Shown here: piece by piece, positions 1 to 11,062 of the stretch
Layout of the letters: each line of letters opens with the position of its first letter
Numbering within the stretch: the stretch's first letter is position 1
Source of the DNA: Phycisphaerales bacterium
Lineage (GTDB): Bacteria; Planctomycetota; Phycisphaerae; Phycisphaerales; UBA1924
Direction: 5' to 3'
Length of the DNA: 64,000 nucleotides
NCBI GenBank assembly: GCA_029260265.1
Contig: JAJDDO010000019.1
Span: forward strand, 124,001-188,000
Notes under the pieces: model-generated
The model's input: only the letters and a program-made list of their open reading frames with translations
What the model was told of the DNA's origin: nothing
The model's database searches: none
Position numbers and translations under genes: made by a program

Positions 1-285
1 AACAAGGTGCACCATCACCACCGCCATCGCGCCCGTCGCCCCGGAAATCATCCCAGGGCGACCGCCAAACAACGACGCCAGCAAACCAACCATAAACGCA
101 GCGTACAGACCAACCAGCGGGTTCACCCCGGCAATAATCGCAAATGCAACCGCTTCGGGAACAAGCGCAAGCGCAACTGTGAGCCCCGAGAGCACCTCTA
201 CCCTCAAGCCCCCGCCCCAAAATCCCTTCGAAGAAAAATGACCCAAGCCCGCAGGCGTCGCAACCTTCCCATCAACACTCTGCAT
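1..285 (-). CDS. SulP-family anion permease, N-terminal part (cut by window edge)
   Basis: Read directly on the minus strand; it is absent from the ORF track because it has no stop inside the window. The first 95 codons are open. After about 30 hydrophilic residues comes a conserved SulP-like membrane segment ([17 protein letters not shown], then [10 protein letters not shown] and GATGAMAVV), matching the first transmembrane helices of sulfate/bicarbonate permeases. The ATG at 285 is preceded by GAAGGAT seven bases upstream. Role by family: inner-membrane uptake of sulfate or another inorganic anion, sometimes bicarbonate; the substrate cannot be told from this fragment. Any C-terminal STAS domain would lie outside the window. 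Confidence 0.8.
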   Translation of the reverse strand, partial: MQSVDGKVATPAGLGHFSSKGFWGGGLRVEVLSGLTVALALVPEAVAFAIIAGVNPLVGLYAAFMVGLLASLFGGRPGMISGATGAMAVVMVHLV

Positions 286-367
286 CAATCACAATCCTTC
301 CGCCGCCAGACCTGTCCACACCCCCCGTGTGATTCATCCGCACAGGCCGAGGGCGATCGTAGCATCC

Positions 368-1549
368 CTACCGCCTCGGGTTCCTCGCCGTCCCCTTGCT
401 CGGACCGCTCCCTCCACGCTCACGCTCCCCATGATCTTCATCATTCGGAGAACTCTCCGCCTCTTCATCCATCACCGGCTCATGCTCATCGTCAACCATA
501 TTGACCCGCGCAAACAGCAGCCGCCCCGCCGCCGTTTGCATCGAACTCGTGATCACCATATCTACAGTCTGCCCAATATACGCATACCCGTCTTCCGCAA
601 CCACCATCGTCCCATCCTCAAGATACCCAACCGCCTGCCCATGCTGCTCGCCCGGCTTAATCAGCTCCACCCGGATCCCCTTGCCCGGAATCACCACCGG
701 CTTGAGCGCATTGGCCAGCTCATTAATATTCAACAACGGAACCTTCTGAATCTCCGCGACCCTCGCCAAAGGCATATCCATCGTCACCAGCATCGCGGGC
801 ATCCGCATCGCCAACTCGACCAACGCCGAATCCACCGCCTTCTTCTGCACCGCGCTCTGATCAATCACAACATCCACGGTCCCCATCCGCTGCAACGCCG
901 TCACAATCTCAAGCCCCCGACGGCCCTTCGCTCGCTTCATGCGATCGCCCTTGTCAGCGATCAACTGCAACTCCTCGATCACAAACTCCGGAATCACCAA
1001 GGACTGCTGGATCAACCCCGTCGCCGCAATGTCCGCAATCCGCGCATCAATCAACGCCGAAGTATCCAACAGCAACGGCATCGGCCCACGCATCTGCTTG
1101 GCAAACTCAACATACGGAATCACCAGCCGGAACTCATCCTGCGTCTGCAGCACCGTCGTGATCCCCAAATAACTCAGGCTGATCCCCAGCAGCACCTTGA
1201 GCGCCGTCACAACTTCGACAAACTCTTCAAGCTCCCAGGTCCGCACGACCAGATCAATCACCACCCCGAGCACCCACGCCGCGACCAATCCGCCGATCAG
1301 CCCGATCACAATCCCCGATACAATTGAAATCTTTTTATGAGGCGTCAACAGATCAATCGCAAGGAACACCCCCGCCAACACCAAAGTCGCCGCCAACGGA
1401 ATCCACGGATAAATCCCCAGATCAATCATCGACTTTGAATCCCGGATCGAGATGCTGATCACATACAACAGCGTCACCGCAATCATCAACGACACAAATC
1501 CGATGCGAACTGCACGAAGTAAAAATACACTCTGCCGCTCATCGTTCAT
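368..1549 (-). CDS. Membrane-anchored PIN/TRAM domain protein (YacL-like)
   Basis: 393 residues. Four hydrophobic helices (about 11-34, 48-67, 75-100, 115-133) are followed by a PIN nuclease domain starting at LLLDTSALIDAR (about 160-170), with further acidic residues at PEFVIEEL and MDMPLARVA, and a TRAM RNA-binding domain near 290-345 (GYLEDGTMVVAE). The tail is short and charged. Known for the family: YacL-like PIN/TRAM proteins are predicted membrane-bound RNases. The ORF track starts five codons earlier at a TTG, but the ATG at 1549 has GGAG at good spacing and is preferred. It is divergent from ppk1 across 95 bases, where both promoters must lie. Confidence 0.85.
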   Translation of the reverse strand: MNDERQSVFLLRAVRIGFVSLMIAVTLLYVISISIRDSKSMIDLGIYPWIPLAATLVLAGVFLAIDLLTPHKKISIVSGIVIGLIGGLVAAWVLGVVIDLVVRTWELEEFVEVVTALKVLLGISLSYLGITTVLQTQDEFRLVIPYVEFAKQMRGPMPLLLDTSALIDARIADIAATGLIQQSLVIPEFVIEELQLIADKGDRMKRAKGRRGLEIVTALQRMGTVDVVIDQSAVQKKAVDSALVELAMRMPAMLVTMDMPLARVAEIQKVPLLNINELANALKPVVIPGKGIRVELIKPGEQHGQAVGYLEDGTMVVAEDGYAYIGQTVDMVITSSMQTAAGRLLFARVNMVDDEHEPVMDEEAESSPNDEDHGERERGGSGPSKGTARNPRR

Positions 1550-1644
1550 AGAATGACACTCCAAGAGTTTGAAAGCCCCGATTCAGCCCCCGATTCTACA
1601 CCAAAGCTCACCCAGACCGCCAGTTCCAACACGAAGCAGACCAT

Positions 1645-3840
1645 ATGCCACGCCAAAGCCGATCCAACCCGGATAATCCCCACGCCAAAGACCGGTTTAT
1701 CAACCGAGACACCTCTTGGCTCGAGTTCAATGCCCGCGTACTCAACATCGCTCTTGAAGACCGCACCCCGCTGCTCGAGCGTGTCCGCTTCCTTGCCATC
1801 TTCGCGGCGAATCTCGATGAGTTTGTCATGAAACGCATCGGGCTGCTCAAACACCGTAAAACCCAAGGCATCACCCACGCGCCAACTCGACCCGACGAGA
1901 TGCCCCCCACGCAAACCCTCCGCGCATGCCGAGCAAGAATAAAGGAACTCGAAAACACCCTCTCTCAATGCTGGCACGAGAACCTCGTCCCCACACTCAA
2001 AGATCACCACATCCACATCCTCAGCTACAAAGACCTCACAAAGAAGCAAGCCAAAGCAATCTCCAAGTGGTACCGCTCCGATGTCTTCCCCATCCTCACA
2101 CCCCTCGCTGTCGACCCAGGACACCGATTCCCCTTTATATCCAATCTCTCCGAAAACCTTGGCATCCTCCTGGAATCAAAGGACACCAAAGACCAGCACC
2201 AGCCGCGATTCGCCAGAATCAAAGTCCCGGATATCCTCCCGGGGTACATCCGTGTCGACACCCTCACCATCGATGACAAAAATAACCAACCCTCTCCCAG
2301 CCAAGACTCCCCGGCCTACTACATCACCCTCGACGAGATCATCACCAACAACCTCGCAGAGCTCTTCCCGGGTATGCGCATCATCGACATCCTCCCCTTC
2401 CGCGTCACCCGAAGCGCCGCCATCGAACTCGACGATGAAGAAGTTGACGACCTGCTCGAGCATGTTGAGGAAGAACTCCGAGCGCGCAGGTTCGCAGACC
2501 CCGTTCATTTACAGACCCCACCGGACCCCTCGCCGAAAATCCTTCAAATCCTGCTCGCCGAGTTGGGACTCTCGCCAAATGATCACTCCATCAACATGCC
2601 CCCGCTCGCCTACGCCGACCTCTTCACCATCGCCGACATTGATCGCCCAGACCTCAAAGACACCCCGTGGAAACCAGTCCGCCCCCCAGCGTTCGCGGAC
2701 CCGGAAACCGACATCTTCGCCCAGATCTGCTCGGCAGACATCCTCGTTCACCATCCATACGAGTCATTCACCGATTCCGTCGAGCGTTTCATCGCCGCCG
2801 CAGCCCATGACCCCAATGTCCTCGCGATCAAACAAACCCTCTACCGCACATCCCGCGACTCCCCCTTTATCAAATCATTGATCCATGCCGCCGAAGAAGG
2901 CAAGCAGGTTGCCTGCCTCGTCGAACTCCGCGCACGGTTCGATGAAGAAAAAAATGTTCATTTCGCACGCCAACTCGAATCCGCAGGTGTTCATGTCGCC
3001 TACGGCGTGCTCGGGCTCAAAACACACTCCAAATGCTCGATGGTTGTTCGAAGAGAAATGATCGACGGCTCATGGGGAATCCGCACCTACGCCCACCTCG
3101 GCACCGGCAACTACCACCCCCAAACCGCGCACCTCTACACCGATCTCGGGCTGCTGACCGCCAACCCAGCGATCACCGCAGATGTCGTCTGCCTCTTCAA
3201 TCGCATCACCGGGCTCAGCGCCGGACAAGACTACAACGAGCTGCTCGTTGCTCCAGATCACATGCGCACCCGCTACCTCGAACTTATCGAAACCGAAATC
3301 AACAACGCCAAGGCGGGCAAGCCCGCACGCATTATCGCCAAGATGAACGCGCTCGAAGACCGCACCACCATCGAAGCCCTCTATCGCGCATCAAACGCGG
3401 GCGTGCAGATCGAACTCATCATCCGCGGGTTCTGCTGCCTACGCCCGGGTGTCAAAGCCATGAGTGAAAATATCACCGTCCGATCGATCATCGGACGCTT
3501 CCTCGAGCACTCTCGCATGTTTGTTTTCGCCAACGGCTCAACCGACCCCGTCAACTACACCTACTACTTTGGTTCCGCCGACTGGATGTCCCGCAACCTC
3601 TCCGCTCGCGTCGAAGCCGCCTGCCCTGTTCACTCGCCAGAAGCCAAGGCCAAGCTCTGGCGCATGATCTCGGTCATGCTCGACGACCGCCGAAACACCT
3701 CGATACTCAACAACGACGGCTCATACACCCACCTCACCATCCCCAAGGACGCCCCCGACGATTCACCCGCAGCCTTGGGCACCTTCCAGACCCTGATGAA
3801 CGACACCCTCCCCGGCCCATCGAGCCCCGTATGGCATTGA
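1645..3840 (+). CDS. ppk1: Polyphosphate kinase 1
   Basis: 731 residues, normal length for PPK1, which reversibly transfers the ATP gamma-phosphate onto polyphosphate. The N-terminal domain is typical (RDTSWLEFNARVL, then FLAIFAANLDEFVMKR). The core contains the phosphohistidine region LKTHSKCS with His461 as the likely autophosphorylated residue, the LYRTS stretch, and the C-terminal GSADWMSRNL motif of the second catalytic domain. The start ATG at 1645 lies just before the conserved N-terminal block. A strong hairpin terminator follows at 3881, so the gene appears monocistronic. Adjacent aldolase suggests only a general energy-metabolism neighbourhood. Confidence 0.96.
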   Translation: MPRQSRSNPDNPHAKDRFINRDTSWLEFNARVLNIALEDRTPLLERVRFLAIFAANLDEFVMKRIGLLKHRKTQGITHAPTRPDEMPPTQTLRACRARIKELENTLSQCWHENLVPTLKDHHIHILSYKDLTKKQAKAISKWYRSDVFPILTPLAVDPGHRFPFISNLSENLGILLESKDTKDQHQPRFARIKVPDILPGYIRVDTLTIDDKNNQPSPSQDSPAYYITLDEIITNNLAELFPGMRIIDILPFRVTRSAAIELDDEEVDDLLEHVEEELRARRFADPVHLQTPPDPSPKILQILLAELGLSPNDHSINMPPLAYADLFTIADIDRPDLKDTPWKPVRPPAFADPETDIFAQICSADILVHHPYESFTDSVERFIAAAAHDPNVLAIKQTLYRTSRDSPFIKSLIHAAEEGKQVACLVELRARFDEEKNVHFARQLESAGVHVAYGVLGLKTHSKCSMVVRREMIDGSWGIRTYAHLGTGNYHPQTAHLYTDLGLLTANPAITADVVCLFNRITGLSAGQDYNELLVAPDHMRTRYLELIETEINNAKAGKPARIIAKMNALEDRTTIEALYRASNAGVQIELIIRGFCCLRPGVKAMSENITVRSIIGRFLEHSRMFVFANGSTDPVNYTYYFGSADWMSRNLSARVEAACPVHSPEAKAKLWRMISVMLDDRRNTSILNNDGSYTHLTIPKDAPDDSPAALGTFQTLMNDTLPGPSSPVWH

Positions 3841-3880
3841 GATCACCCCTCTAAACAAGCTTCTGGTCATGCCAAAGCAA

Positions 3881-3915
3881 AAAAATGCTTCGCCCAAACA
3901 GAGCGAAGCATTTTT
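3881..3915 (+). terminator. Intrinsic terminator after ppk1
   Basis: A 13-bp perfect stem AAAAATGCTTCGC / GCGAAGCATTTTT with a 9-nt loop, the 3' arm ending in a U-run. It lies 40 bases past the ppk1 stop and well before the aldolase start. The A-run on the other side means it could act in both directions, but no gene converges here. Confidence 0.85.
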
Positions 3916-4100
3916 CATTTGGTCGTGTTGAGCTGGAATCCCATGCCCAACACCCTGACCCACCGTCCAATAAGAAACACCAAAAAACCACCCCACGCCA
4001 TGAATCTTCAAGTTTTCCTCCACAATTCTCTTCTCTGCCCGCGTACGATCGTAAATCGTCGTTTTCTGTCGCTTCAACCCCAACGCCGGGACCCATTAAA

Positions 4101-5195
<1,095 letters not shown>

Positions 5196-5775
5196 CTCCG
5201 GCACACCCGCCGACAACTGGGCTTCCGGGCATGAATCACCCAAGCGTGATTCATCTGTCTGGATCATGGGCATGGTTGTCGGCGCAGTGATCTTCGCGGT
5301 CGGCTGCGGGTCCGGATTCCTCGCCGGCTGGTTCACTGGTACATCGAATAACTTTGGCGATATTCTCGGCGATCTGGACTTCGATGCCAAGATCACTGTC
5401 CAAGCCTCTACGCCTGATCTTGTCATCGTCGGCGAACCGTTCTCGGTCACCATCACGGTCACCGACACATCTGGCGAAGACCGGATCTTACAGGAGATCG
5501 ATTTCACCGGCACCCTCGCAGACAACGCCGAGTTCGCGAACATCCATCCAAAGCCAATCTCGATAGACAGCTACACAGATTACCGCGAGTTCTACTATCA
5601 ACAGCCCCTGCTTGCGAACCAAAGCACCCAGTTTTCATTCGAGATTACACCAAACCAAGCAGGTATCTACAACGCCAGCATCAATGTCTACATGGAAGAC
5701 TTCGATGTCGAATCCACAGAAATCAGCATCACCGCCGCCTCCAAGTAGCATCGAACAATGCTCTTGCCGTCTTGC

Positions 5776-7452
5776 TCAAGGCATCGCATGATCTGGAATG
5801 GCCCCGCCTAGCCGGTATCGGTTGAGTTCTTCGATCGTCCAGTTCTTGATCGGAAAAACAAGATCGCCGATCAACACCTGCTCCGCCTGAGAATCAGAGA
5901 ACACGATCTGGTTATGGCTATCAGAATCAGCACGCACACGGAGAACAAGCCTGCCGGCAGTGTTCCTATATTGAATAGAGTATCCGTTGTCTTCGAATGA
6001 CACACCCCAAGCATCATCCGTATTACTGTCCGCCCAACTAGCAATCAGCGCCCCGTCATTGAACAACTTCCAGAATTCCCCCTCTTTCTCATCCATGCCC
6101 TCTGGTGGTCGGGTTGGCGGCTCCCATCGCCACCATTTCTTGGGACCACGCAATACGCGCGAATACGAAACTTCCTTCCCCACCCTGCGCTGCACTTCTA
6201 TTGAGATATCGCCGCCGAAAGTCACCGACTTGCTCAGTTGAAGACCATTCTTTTTTAGATATGCAACCATCTCCCATGTTGAGCTTTCCCGATTGAATCG
6301 AAATCCCAACTCAGCTCGAATTGCCCCTTCAAGAATATCGGAAAGCTTGGGATCCTCAACAATCCTCGGACCCGCGTCCGGATCTGCAATAAAGCGATAA
6401 GACACATTCACGCTTGCAACCTTTTCCCATTGCACACCGAGTCTTAGATCACCAACTCGCTCATAAATCGTCACCGGCACCGATCCCGTCTGAACGCCGG
6501 TTGCGGACGGGTCAAGCCAGTACCGAATCACCGTCATCTCCCCTTGTGACGATTCACCATAGGGGATCCGAGGGAGACGCCGCAAGCGATCCCATTGCTG
6601 TCCTAAATACATTTCTACCGATCGAATACCAGGTCCTGACGAAATGCGTATTCCCGTTGTGTCCGAATCATTAGCTGTCCTTGCCTCGAACCATGCTAAA
6701 TTCATGCCAACATCCGCCCTGTATACACCCTGCATTAACCTCCGAATCTTGAGTTTGCCGAACACTGTCGTCCCCGGTGCTACTCGTTCATTTGTAGGAA
6801 ACTCCGCGTACAACACCGATCTCGCCCATCGCTTCTCAAATCCATAGGCCGCATTGTTTCGTATCGCACTATTGATCCAACCCATGTAGATTGCACCGCG
6901 ATCAGTCGTGCTGTCGGTAATCACCCTTGATGATTCAAGGCGTGCGAGAATAAATACCAACCGATCTGCGACCCAGCTCCGCTGCAGATTCAGTGACTGA
7001 TGACTTACAACTTTCGCGATGCGACCAGATACCGTAATCTGTCCACCGCCCCACATTGTCATATCATATGAGGACCCCTCAGTATCGTCAAAAATTGGGA
7101 TTGCCAGTACCAATACGGGACGAGGGATCATCATCATCCACCCTCCACGCTTGACCATTGGAATCGAGCGAACAGAATCTGCTGACAAGAAGATCAACAA
7201 CGCGACCACAATCAGCTTCTTCGCCCGCCGCGTCTTGCGCATCGCCCGCCGGCTCGCATGCTTCTTCCCGCATTCCGGGCACACAATCGGCTTGACACGC
7301 AGATCCCCGCTCGCCCCCGTCAGGTCATACCAGCACTTTCTACACCGCAATGCCGCCCGCCCGCGGAGCCCCGCGCGATCCCACAGCAACGCCCGCAATC
7401 CCACAAGAACCGCAAGCACCAGCAACACCCAATACAAAAAAGACCAAATCAT
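5776..7452 (-). CDS. Large membrane-anchored protein with N-terminal CxxC zinc-ribbon-like motif, unknown
   Basis: 558 residues from the ATG at 7452 (the track starts one codon earlier at a GTG). The N terminus has a membrane helix, then a four-cysteine motif (CRKCWYDLTG ... VCPECGKKH) of the kind common in planctomycete membrane proteins, then a second hydrophobic segment near 75-90. The remainder is a long domain rich in Arg, Trp and Asp with no recognisable catalytic motif. It converges on the previous gene with 27 bases between the stops. No function is proposed. Confidence 0.75.
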   Translation of the reverse strand: MIWSFLYWVLLVLAVLVGLRALLWDRAGLRGRAALRCRKCWYDLTGASGDLRVKPIVCPECGKKHASRRAMRKTRRAKKLIVVALLIFLSADSVRSIPMVKRGGWMMMIPRPVLVLAIPIFDDTEGSSYDMTMWGGGQITVSGRIAKVVSHQSLNLQRSWVADRLVFILARLESSRVITDSTTDRGAIYMGWINSAIRNNAAYGFEKRWARSVLYAEFPTNERVAPGTTVFGKLKIRRLMQGVYRADVGMNLAWFEARTANDSDTTGIRISSGPGIRSVEMYLGQQWDRLRRLPRIPYGESSQGEMTVIRYWLDPSATGVQTGSVPVTIYERVGDLRLGVQWEKVASVNVSYRFIADPDAGPRIVEDPKLSDILEGAIRAELGFRFNRESSTWEMVAYLKKNGLQLSKSVTFGGDISIEVQRRVGKEVSYSRVLRGPKKWWRWEPPTRPPEGMDEKEGEFWKLFNDGALIASWADSNTDDAWGVSFEDNGYSIQYRNTAGRLVLRVRADSDSHNQIVFSDSQAEQVLIGDLVFPIKNWTIEELNRYRLGGAIPDHAMP

Positions 7453-7553
7453 CACCAGACTATACCAAAGCCCGCGATGATCTGATCCAATGTTCGATCA
7501 CTATATTTGATTGCACTGCTTGAACACCCAGTACGATCACCTTGAACTTTGAA

Positions 7554-8750
7554 TCACCCGTCAGCCTTCTGGTCAACCCAGAGTTTCAGCACTTCCTGCT
7601 CCTTCTTCGCATCAAGCCCGCCGCGGATCGCCTTGAGCCATCCCGCGTGCTGCTGTTCGCCGTGCTCGGCCAAAACCTCAGGCCCACGCGTCAGGTAATA
7701 GTTCAGAGCACCCCAATGCGTCTCTTCAAGCGAACGCGTCTTCAGCCCCGCCTTGATCGATTTGGCCGTGCTCAGCTGCCCCTGCCCCTCGTACCCGGGC
7801 GCCGAACCGGGCACCCACGCGGGCATGTGCTGCCACGCCTGCACGCCGTGCTCTGCAAGGAACTCTGAATCCACCCACTCAATCTTGGTCTCCGCGCCGA
7901 GTTTCTTCTTGGCCACGCTGACCGCGCTCTCGACCATGTCGCGTGCGGTCATTTGCCCCGCCGGCGAAATCCCGTTGAAGATCCCCATGTGCTTCTGCTC
8001 GATGCAATGAATCGTAAAATCGCCAAGGTCACGCACATCAATCACCTGCACGAAGTCATCTCCTGACCCCGGCCCGATCATCGTACCGCCCTCCGATGCC
8101 CGCACACTCCAGTAGGTAAACCGCCCCGTCGTGTCACGATCACCGACGATCAAACCCGGGCGGATCACACACACCTTGCCCGCCATGCGTTCCTCCGCAG
8201 CCCGCTCCACCCGCGCCTTCATCGCGCCGTAGTGCATCCCAACCTCGCGATGGCTCGTGATCCCCGCCGCGATGTCATCGCTGATTGTTGCCAACTCGCC
8301 ATTCTCATCCATACCAACTTCCGTTCGGGCTGCATACACCGAAGTCGTGGAGATCACCACATACTGCCCCATCGCGGGCTTGAGAACATCCATCGTGTCT
8401 GTCACGGTCTTGGGCACATAGGTAAAGGTGTCGATCACCGCATCGAATCGGCGTCCATCCCCAACAAGTTTCTCGAGCCCGCTCAGATCAGTGTACCGAT
8501 CGCCCTGCACATGCTCGAGATCCGGGAACATCTCCGGCGCGGTCTTCCCCCGATTGAACAGCGTCACCTCGTGCCCGTTATCAAGCGCCCGCTGCACCAT
8601 CTTTGGCCCCGCGAACCCGGTCCCGCCGAGCATCAGGATCTTCATCTTCTTCGGCTTCAGCATCCCCATGCCCGCCAAAGCGCTCGGCGTCAACGCCGCC
8701 CCGATGGTAATCGCCCCAGCCTGCCCAATAAACTCACGCCTGGTTGTCAT
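7554..8750 (-). CDS. Tat-exported NAD-dependent epimerase/reductase-like protein
   Basis: 398 residues. It begins with a twin-arginine signal (TTRREFIGQAG) and a hydrophobic stretch ending near ALAGMG. A Rossmann fold follows with the dinucleotide motif LMLGGTGFAGPKMV and a short-chain-type core (VVISTTSVYA, then YGAMKARVE in place of the canonical YxxxK, so the usual Lys spacing is kept). Extended SDR epimerases act on nucleotide sugars or related substrates; export by Tat suggests a periplasmic role with bound cofactor. SD AGGAG lies seven bases before the ATG. The start overlaps the stop of the transporter gene by 17 bases, so the two are one operon. Confidence 0.85.
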   Translation of the reverse strand: MTTRREFIGQAGAITIGAALTPSALAGMGMLKPKKMKILMLGGTGFAGPKMVQRALDNGHEVTLFNRGKTAPEMFPDLEHVQGDRYTDLSGLEKLVGDGRRFDAVIDTFTYVPKTVTDTMDVLKPAMGQYVVISTTSVYAARTEVGMDENGELATISDDIAAGITSHREVGMHYGAMKARVERAAEERMAGKVCVIRPGLIVGDRDTTGRFTYWSVRASEGGTMIGPGSGDDFVQVIDVRDLGDFTIHCIEQKHMGIFNGISPAGQMTARDMVESAVSVAKKKLGAETKIEWVDSEFLAEHGVQAWQHMPAWVPGSAPGYEGQGQLSTAKSIKAGLKTRSLEETHWGALNYYLTRGPEVLAEHGEQQHAGWLKAIRGGLDAKKEQEVLKLWVDQKADG

Positions 8751-10176
8751 CTGATTTCTCCTGTGGTGCTATCAAAGTTCGCGATGACCCGAGATCATGT
8801 TCTACCGGTCCGGATCGCTTATGTTGCATCATCGCAAGCCAGAGCCCCACCGAGCCCCAGAGCACCGCCAACGGCGCCGCTGCAAACGCCATCCCCGCGA
8901 GCCCAAGCCCCGCCGCCGCGACAATCTTCTCGGCCCCCGACCCCGCGACATCGCCCCCACGATACAAGAACACATCAATAATCGGCTTGGCTTTGTACTT
9001 CTCACTCTTGCCCACCACGCTGAACAGCGTCTCCCTCGCCGGACGGATCACCGCGTACCGCGTCGCACGATGGATCGCGTTGAAGACCGCAAACACCGCG
9101 AACAACTGCCACCCTTCGATCCCATCGCGTGCACCAACAACCGCAAGCACCGCGAACCCAACAACCGTGACCACCGGCAACGCCGCCAACGCCACACCAA
9201 CACCAAGCCTCTTGACAATCTGCCCCGTGACGAAGATCTGCACCAACAGCGTCGCGACCTGCGTCCAAAGATCCAACTGGGCGAAGAGCCCGATTCGGGA
9301 CTCCAACTCATCAGAAGCGTCTACCACGATCTCGGCGCCGGTAAAGTACACCAGCGTGTTGGCCACAGCCATCAACGAGATGTATGCACCAATCCCCAAT
9401 AAGTACGGCGACCCCAACAACGCCTGCAACCCGTCCGTGAACGAACCGCCGATCGGCATCGCATGATTTGATTGATCCGATTGATCCGCCGGGCCCGATC
9501 GATCAGCCGAACCCTTCGATACCCGATCAATCACCAGCATCACCCAGGTCGCGATCTCAAACAAAGCCGCCGCATACACAAGCTGCCAGCTTGTCCCGAT
9601 CTCCGTCGCCATCCACCACACAAACCCGGAACCAAGTATCGCACCCAGCGTCCCTCCCACACCGATCACGGGGAACAAACGCTTGCCCTGCCCAAGCGTC
9701 CAGATGTCGGCCATAAACGCCCAGAACACACTCATCACGAACAAGTTCACCACGCTCAGCCAAACATAAAACACATACCCGCTCGCGACGCCAACCTCGT
9801 CTCCAGCCATCCATCGATACAACGCAAAGACCAGAATACACCCAACAACCACCCTCTGGGCGATCGGGATAAACCGCCTGCGATCGAGTCGGCTGACAAT
9901 CCCGCCAAACCCAACGCTCACCACCAGCGACACCGAGCAAGTCACCAAGAACAACCAGCGAAGATCCCCCATCCCACGCTGCACGCCCATCCCCTCTCGG
10001 ATCGGGCGGAGCAAAAAATAACCCGTCAGCAAGAAGAAAAAATACAACCCGCACAGCGCAACCATCGCCCACTCATCAACAATCGGGCTCTCGCCGGTTC
10101 TCCGTTCGTCCCTCTTCTGCATCCACCGATCTACCGCCCGCCGACACACCGGTTGCAACCACCTATCCTTTCCCAT
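8734..10176 (-). CDS. Npt1/Npt2-type (ATP:ADP antiporter-like) MFS transporter
   Basis: 480 residues from the ATG at 10176; the track ORF runs 84 codons further upstream, antisense to the phosphatase gene, and that part is not protein-like. About twelve hydrophobic helices are visible. The first carries the family motif YFFFLLTGYFLLRPIREGMG, followed by FLVTCSVSLVVSVGF. Bacterial members resemble the nucleotide translocases of intracellular bacteria, but in free-living planctomycetes the substrate is unknown. The gene is first in an operon with the Tat epimerase. Its start codon overlaps the start of the opposite-strand phosphatase within CATG. An alternative start is the ATG at 10122. Confidence 0.82.
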   Translation of the reverse strand: MGKDRWLQPVCRRAVDRWMQKRDERRTGESPIVDEWAMVALCGLYFFFLLTGYFLLRPIREGMGVQRGMGDLRWLFLVTCSVSLVVSVGFGGIVSRLDRRRFIPIAQRVVVGCILVFALYRWMAGDEVGVASGYVFYVWLSVVNLFVMSVFWAFMADIWTLGQGKRLFPVIGVGGTLGAILGSGFVWWMATEIGTSWQLVYAAALFEIATWVMLVIDRVSKGSADRSGPADQSDQSNHAMPIGGSFTDGLQALLGSPYLLGIGAYISLMAVANTLVYFTGAEIVVDASDELESRIGLFAQLDLWTQVATLLVQIFVTGQIVKRLGVGVALAALPVVTVVGFAVLAVVGARDGIEGWQLFAVFAVFNAIHRATRYAVIRPARETLFSVVGKSEKYKAKPIIDVFLYRGGDVAGSGAEKIVAAAGLGLAGMAFAAAPLAVLWGSVGLWLAMMQHKRSGPVEHDLGSSRTLIAPQEKSDDNQA

Positions 10177-11062
10177 GCCCCCATCCCCACGCAGAGCCAT
10201 CTTCCTCGACCGCGACGACACCGTGAATCGAAACGCCGACCTCCCCGATGCCGCCTGGGAAGGCGTCAAATGGGGCGACCTGCTCAAGCCCGAGTTTGCG
10301 CTGCTCATCGAAGGCTCGCGCGATGCGCTCATCGCGCTCAAAGACGCCGGGTACCGGCTCATTGTCATCACCAACCAGGGCGGCGTCGCCCGCCAGGGCG
10401 GCACGCTCAGCGATGTCAACGCTGTCAACGATCAACTCCGCACACTGCTCAACCCAACCAGCGAACCCGCTTCGATCTTTGGAGACCAACTGATCGACGC
10501 GTGGTACGCCTGCCCCTTCCACCCCGACGCCGATTCAGAACCATTCAACACCGAGCACAACTGGCGCAAGCCCAACCCCGGCATGATCTCCGCCGCCGCA
10601 GAAGAACACAACATCGACCTCGCAGTCTCGTACATGATCGGCGACAAACAACGCGACCTCGATGCCGCCACCAGCGCAGGGATCCCCGTATCGCAAACCA
10701 TCCATGTCGGTCCAAACGCACCATGCCCAGACCTCGCCCACGCTGCCCGTGTGATACTCAAACTCAATCACCCAAGCAAGGCTGACCAGCCAACCTCAAC
10801 GGTGACACTCTCAACTATCAAAGAGAACACCGCCCCGCTCGCCGACGAGCGTATCCGAAAAACCGTTGAATCCGCAGCAAACGCACTCGCAGAACGAACC
10901 GGTATCAAACTCACCGCCCTCACGCTTGTTGACTCTCAGATCACCGCAACACTTGCTATCCACCAACTCGGCGCGCTCGCATTCATGGCCGAACTTCGCC
11001 GATCAACAAACGCATGGCACATGCACACCCACGGCTCGCTCCTCTGGCCCGAGCACCACTGA
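10175..11062 (+). CDS. HAD-IIIA phosphatase (GmhB-like) with C-terminal extension
   Basis: 295 residues. The first 190 match D,D-heptose-1,7-bisphosphate phosphatases and histidinol-phosphatase domains: FLDRDDTVN (Asp12 nucleophile, Asp14 acid/base), VITNQGGVAR, KPNPGM and YMIGDKQRDLDAA. The cysteine zinc loop of canonical GmhB is only partly evident (CPFHPD). The C-terminal ~90 residues form a separate alpha/beta segment (NALAERTGIKLTALTL) that I do not recognise. It is followed, with a TGATG stop/start overlap, by a heptosyltransferase, which supports a role in ADP-heptose supply for the lipopolysaccharide core. Confidence 0.85.
   Translation: MPPSPRRAIFLDRDDTVNRNADLPDAAWEGVKWGDLLKPEFALLIEGSRDALIALKDAGYRLIVITNQGGVARQGGTLSDVNAVNDQLRTLLNPTSEPASIFGDQLIDAWYACPFHPDADSEPFNTEHNWRKPNPGMISAAAEEHNIDLAVSYMIGDKQRDLDAATSAGIPVSQTIHVGPNAPCPDLAHAARVILKLNHPSKADQPTSTVTLSTIKENTAPLADERIRKTVESAANALAERTGIKLTALTLVDSQITATLAIHQLGALAFMAELRRSTNAWHMHTHGSLLWPEHH

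Noticed and set aside
2081-2881. 266-aa ORF inside ppk1
   Set aside because: Ser/Pro/Thr-rich frame shadow of a GC-rich gene; the same applies to 1926, 4421, 9472, 10866, 51375, 55405 and 58384.
3885-4100. N-terminal extension of the aldolase
   Set aside because: It reads through the ppk1 terminator hairpin and has no family similarity; the ATG at 4101 gives the normal length.
10177-10428. Upstream 84 codons of the Npt-type transporter
   Set aside because: Antisense to the phosphatase gene, rich in Ser/Arg/Pro, no membrane helix; typical shadow sequence.
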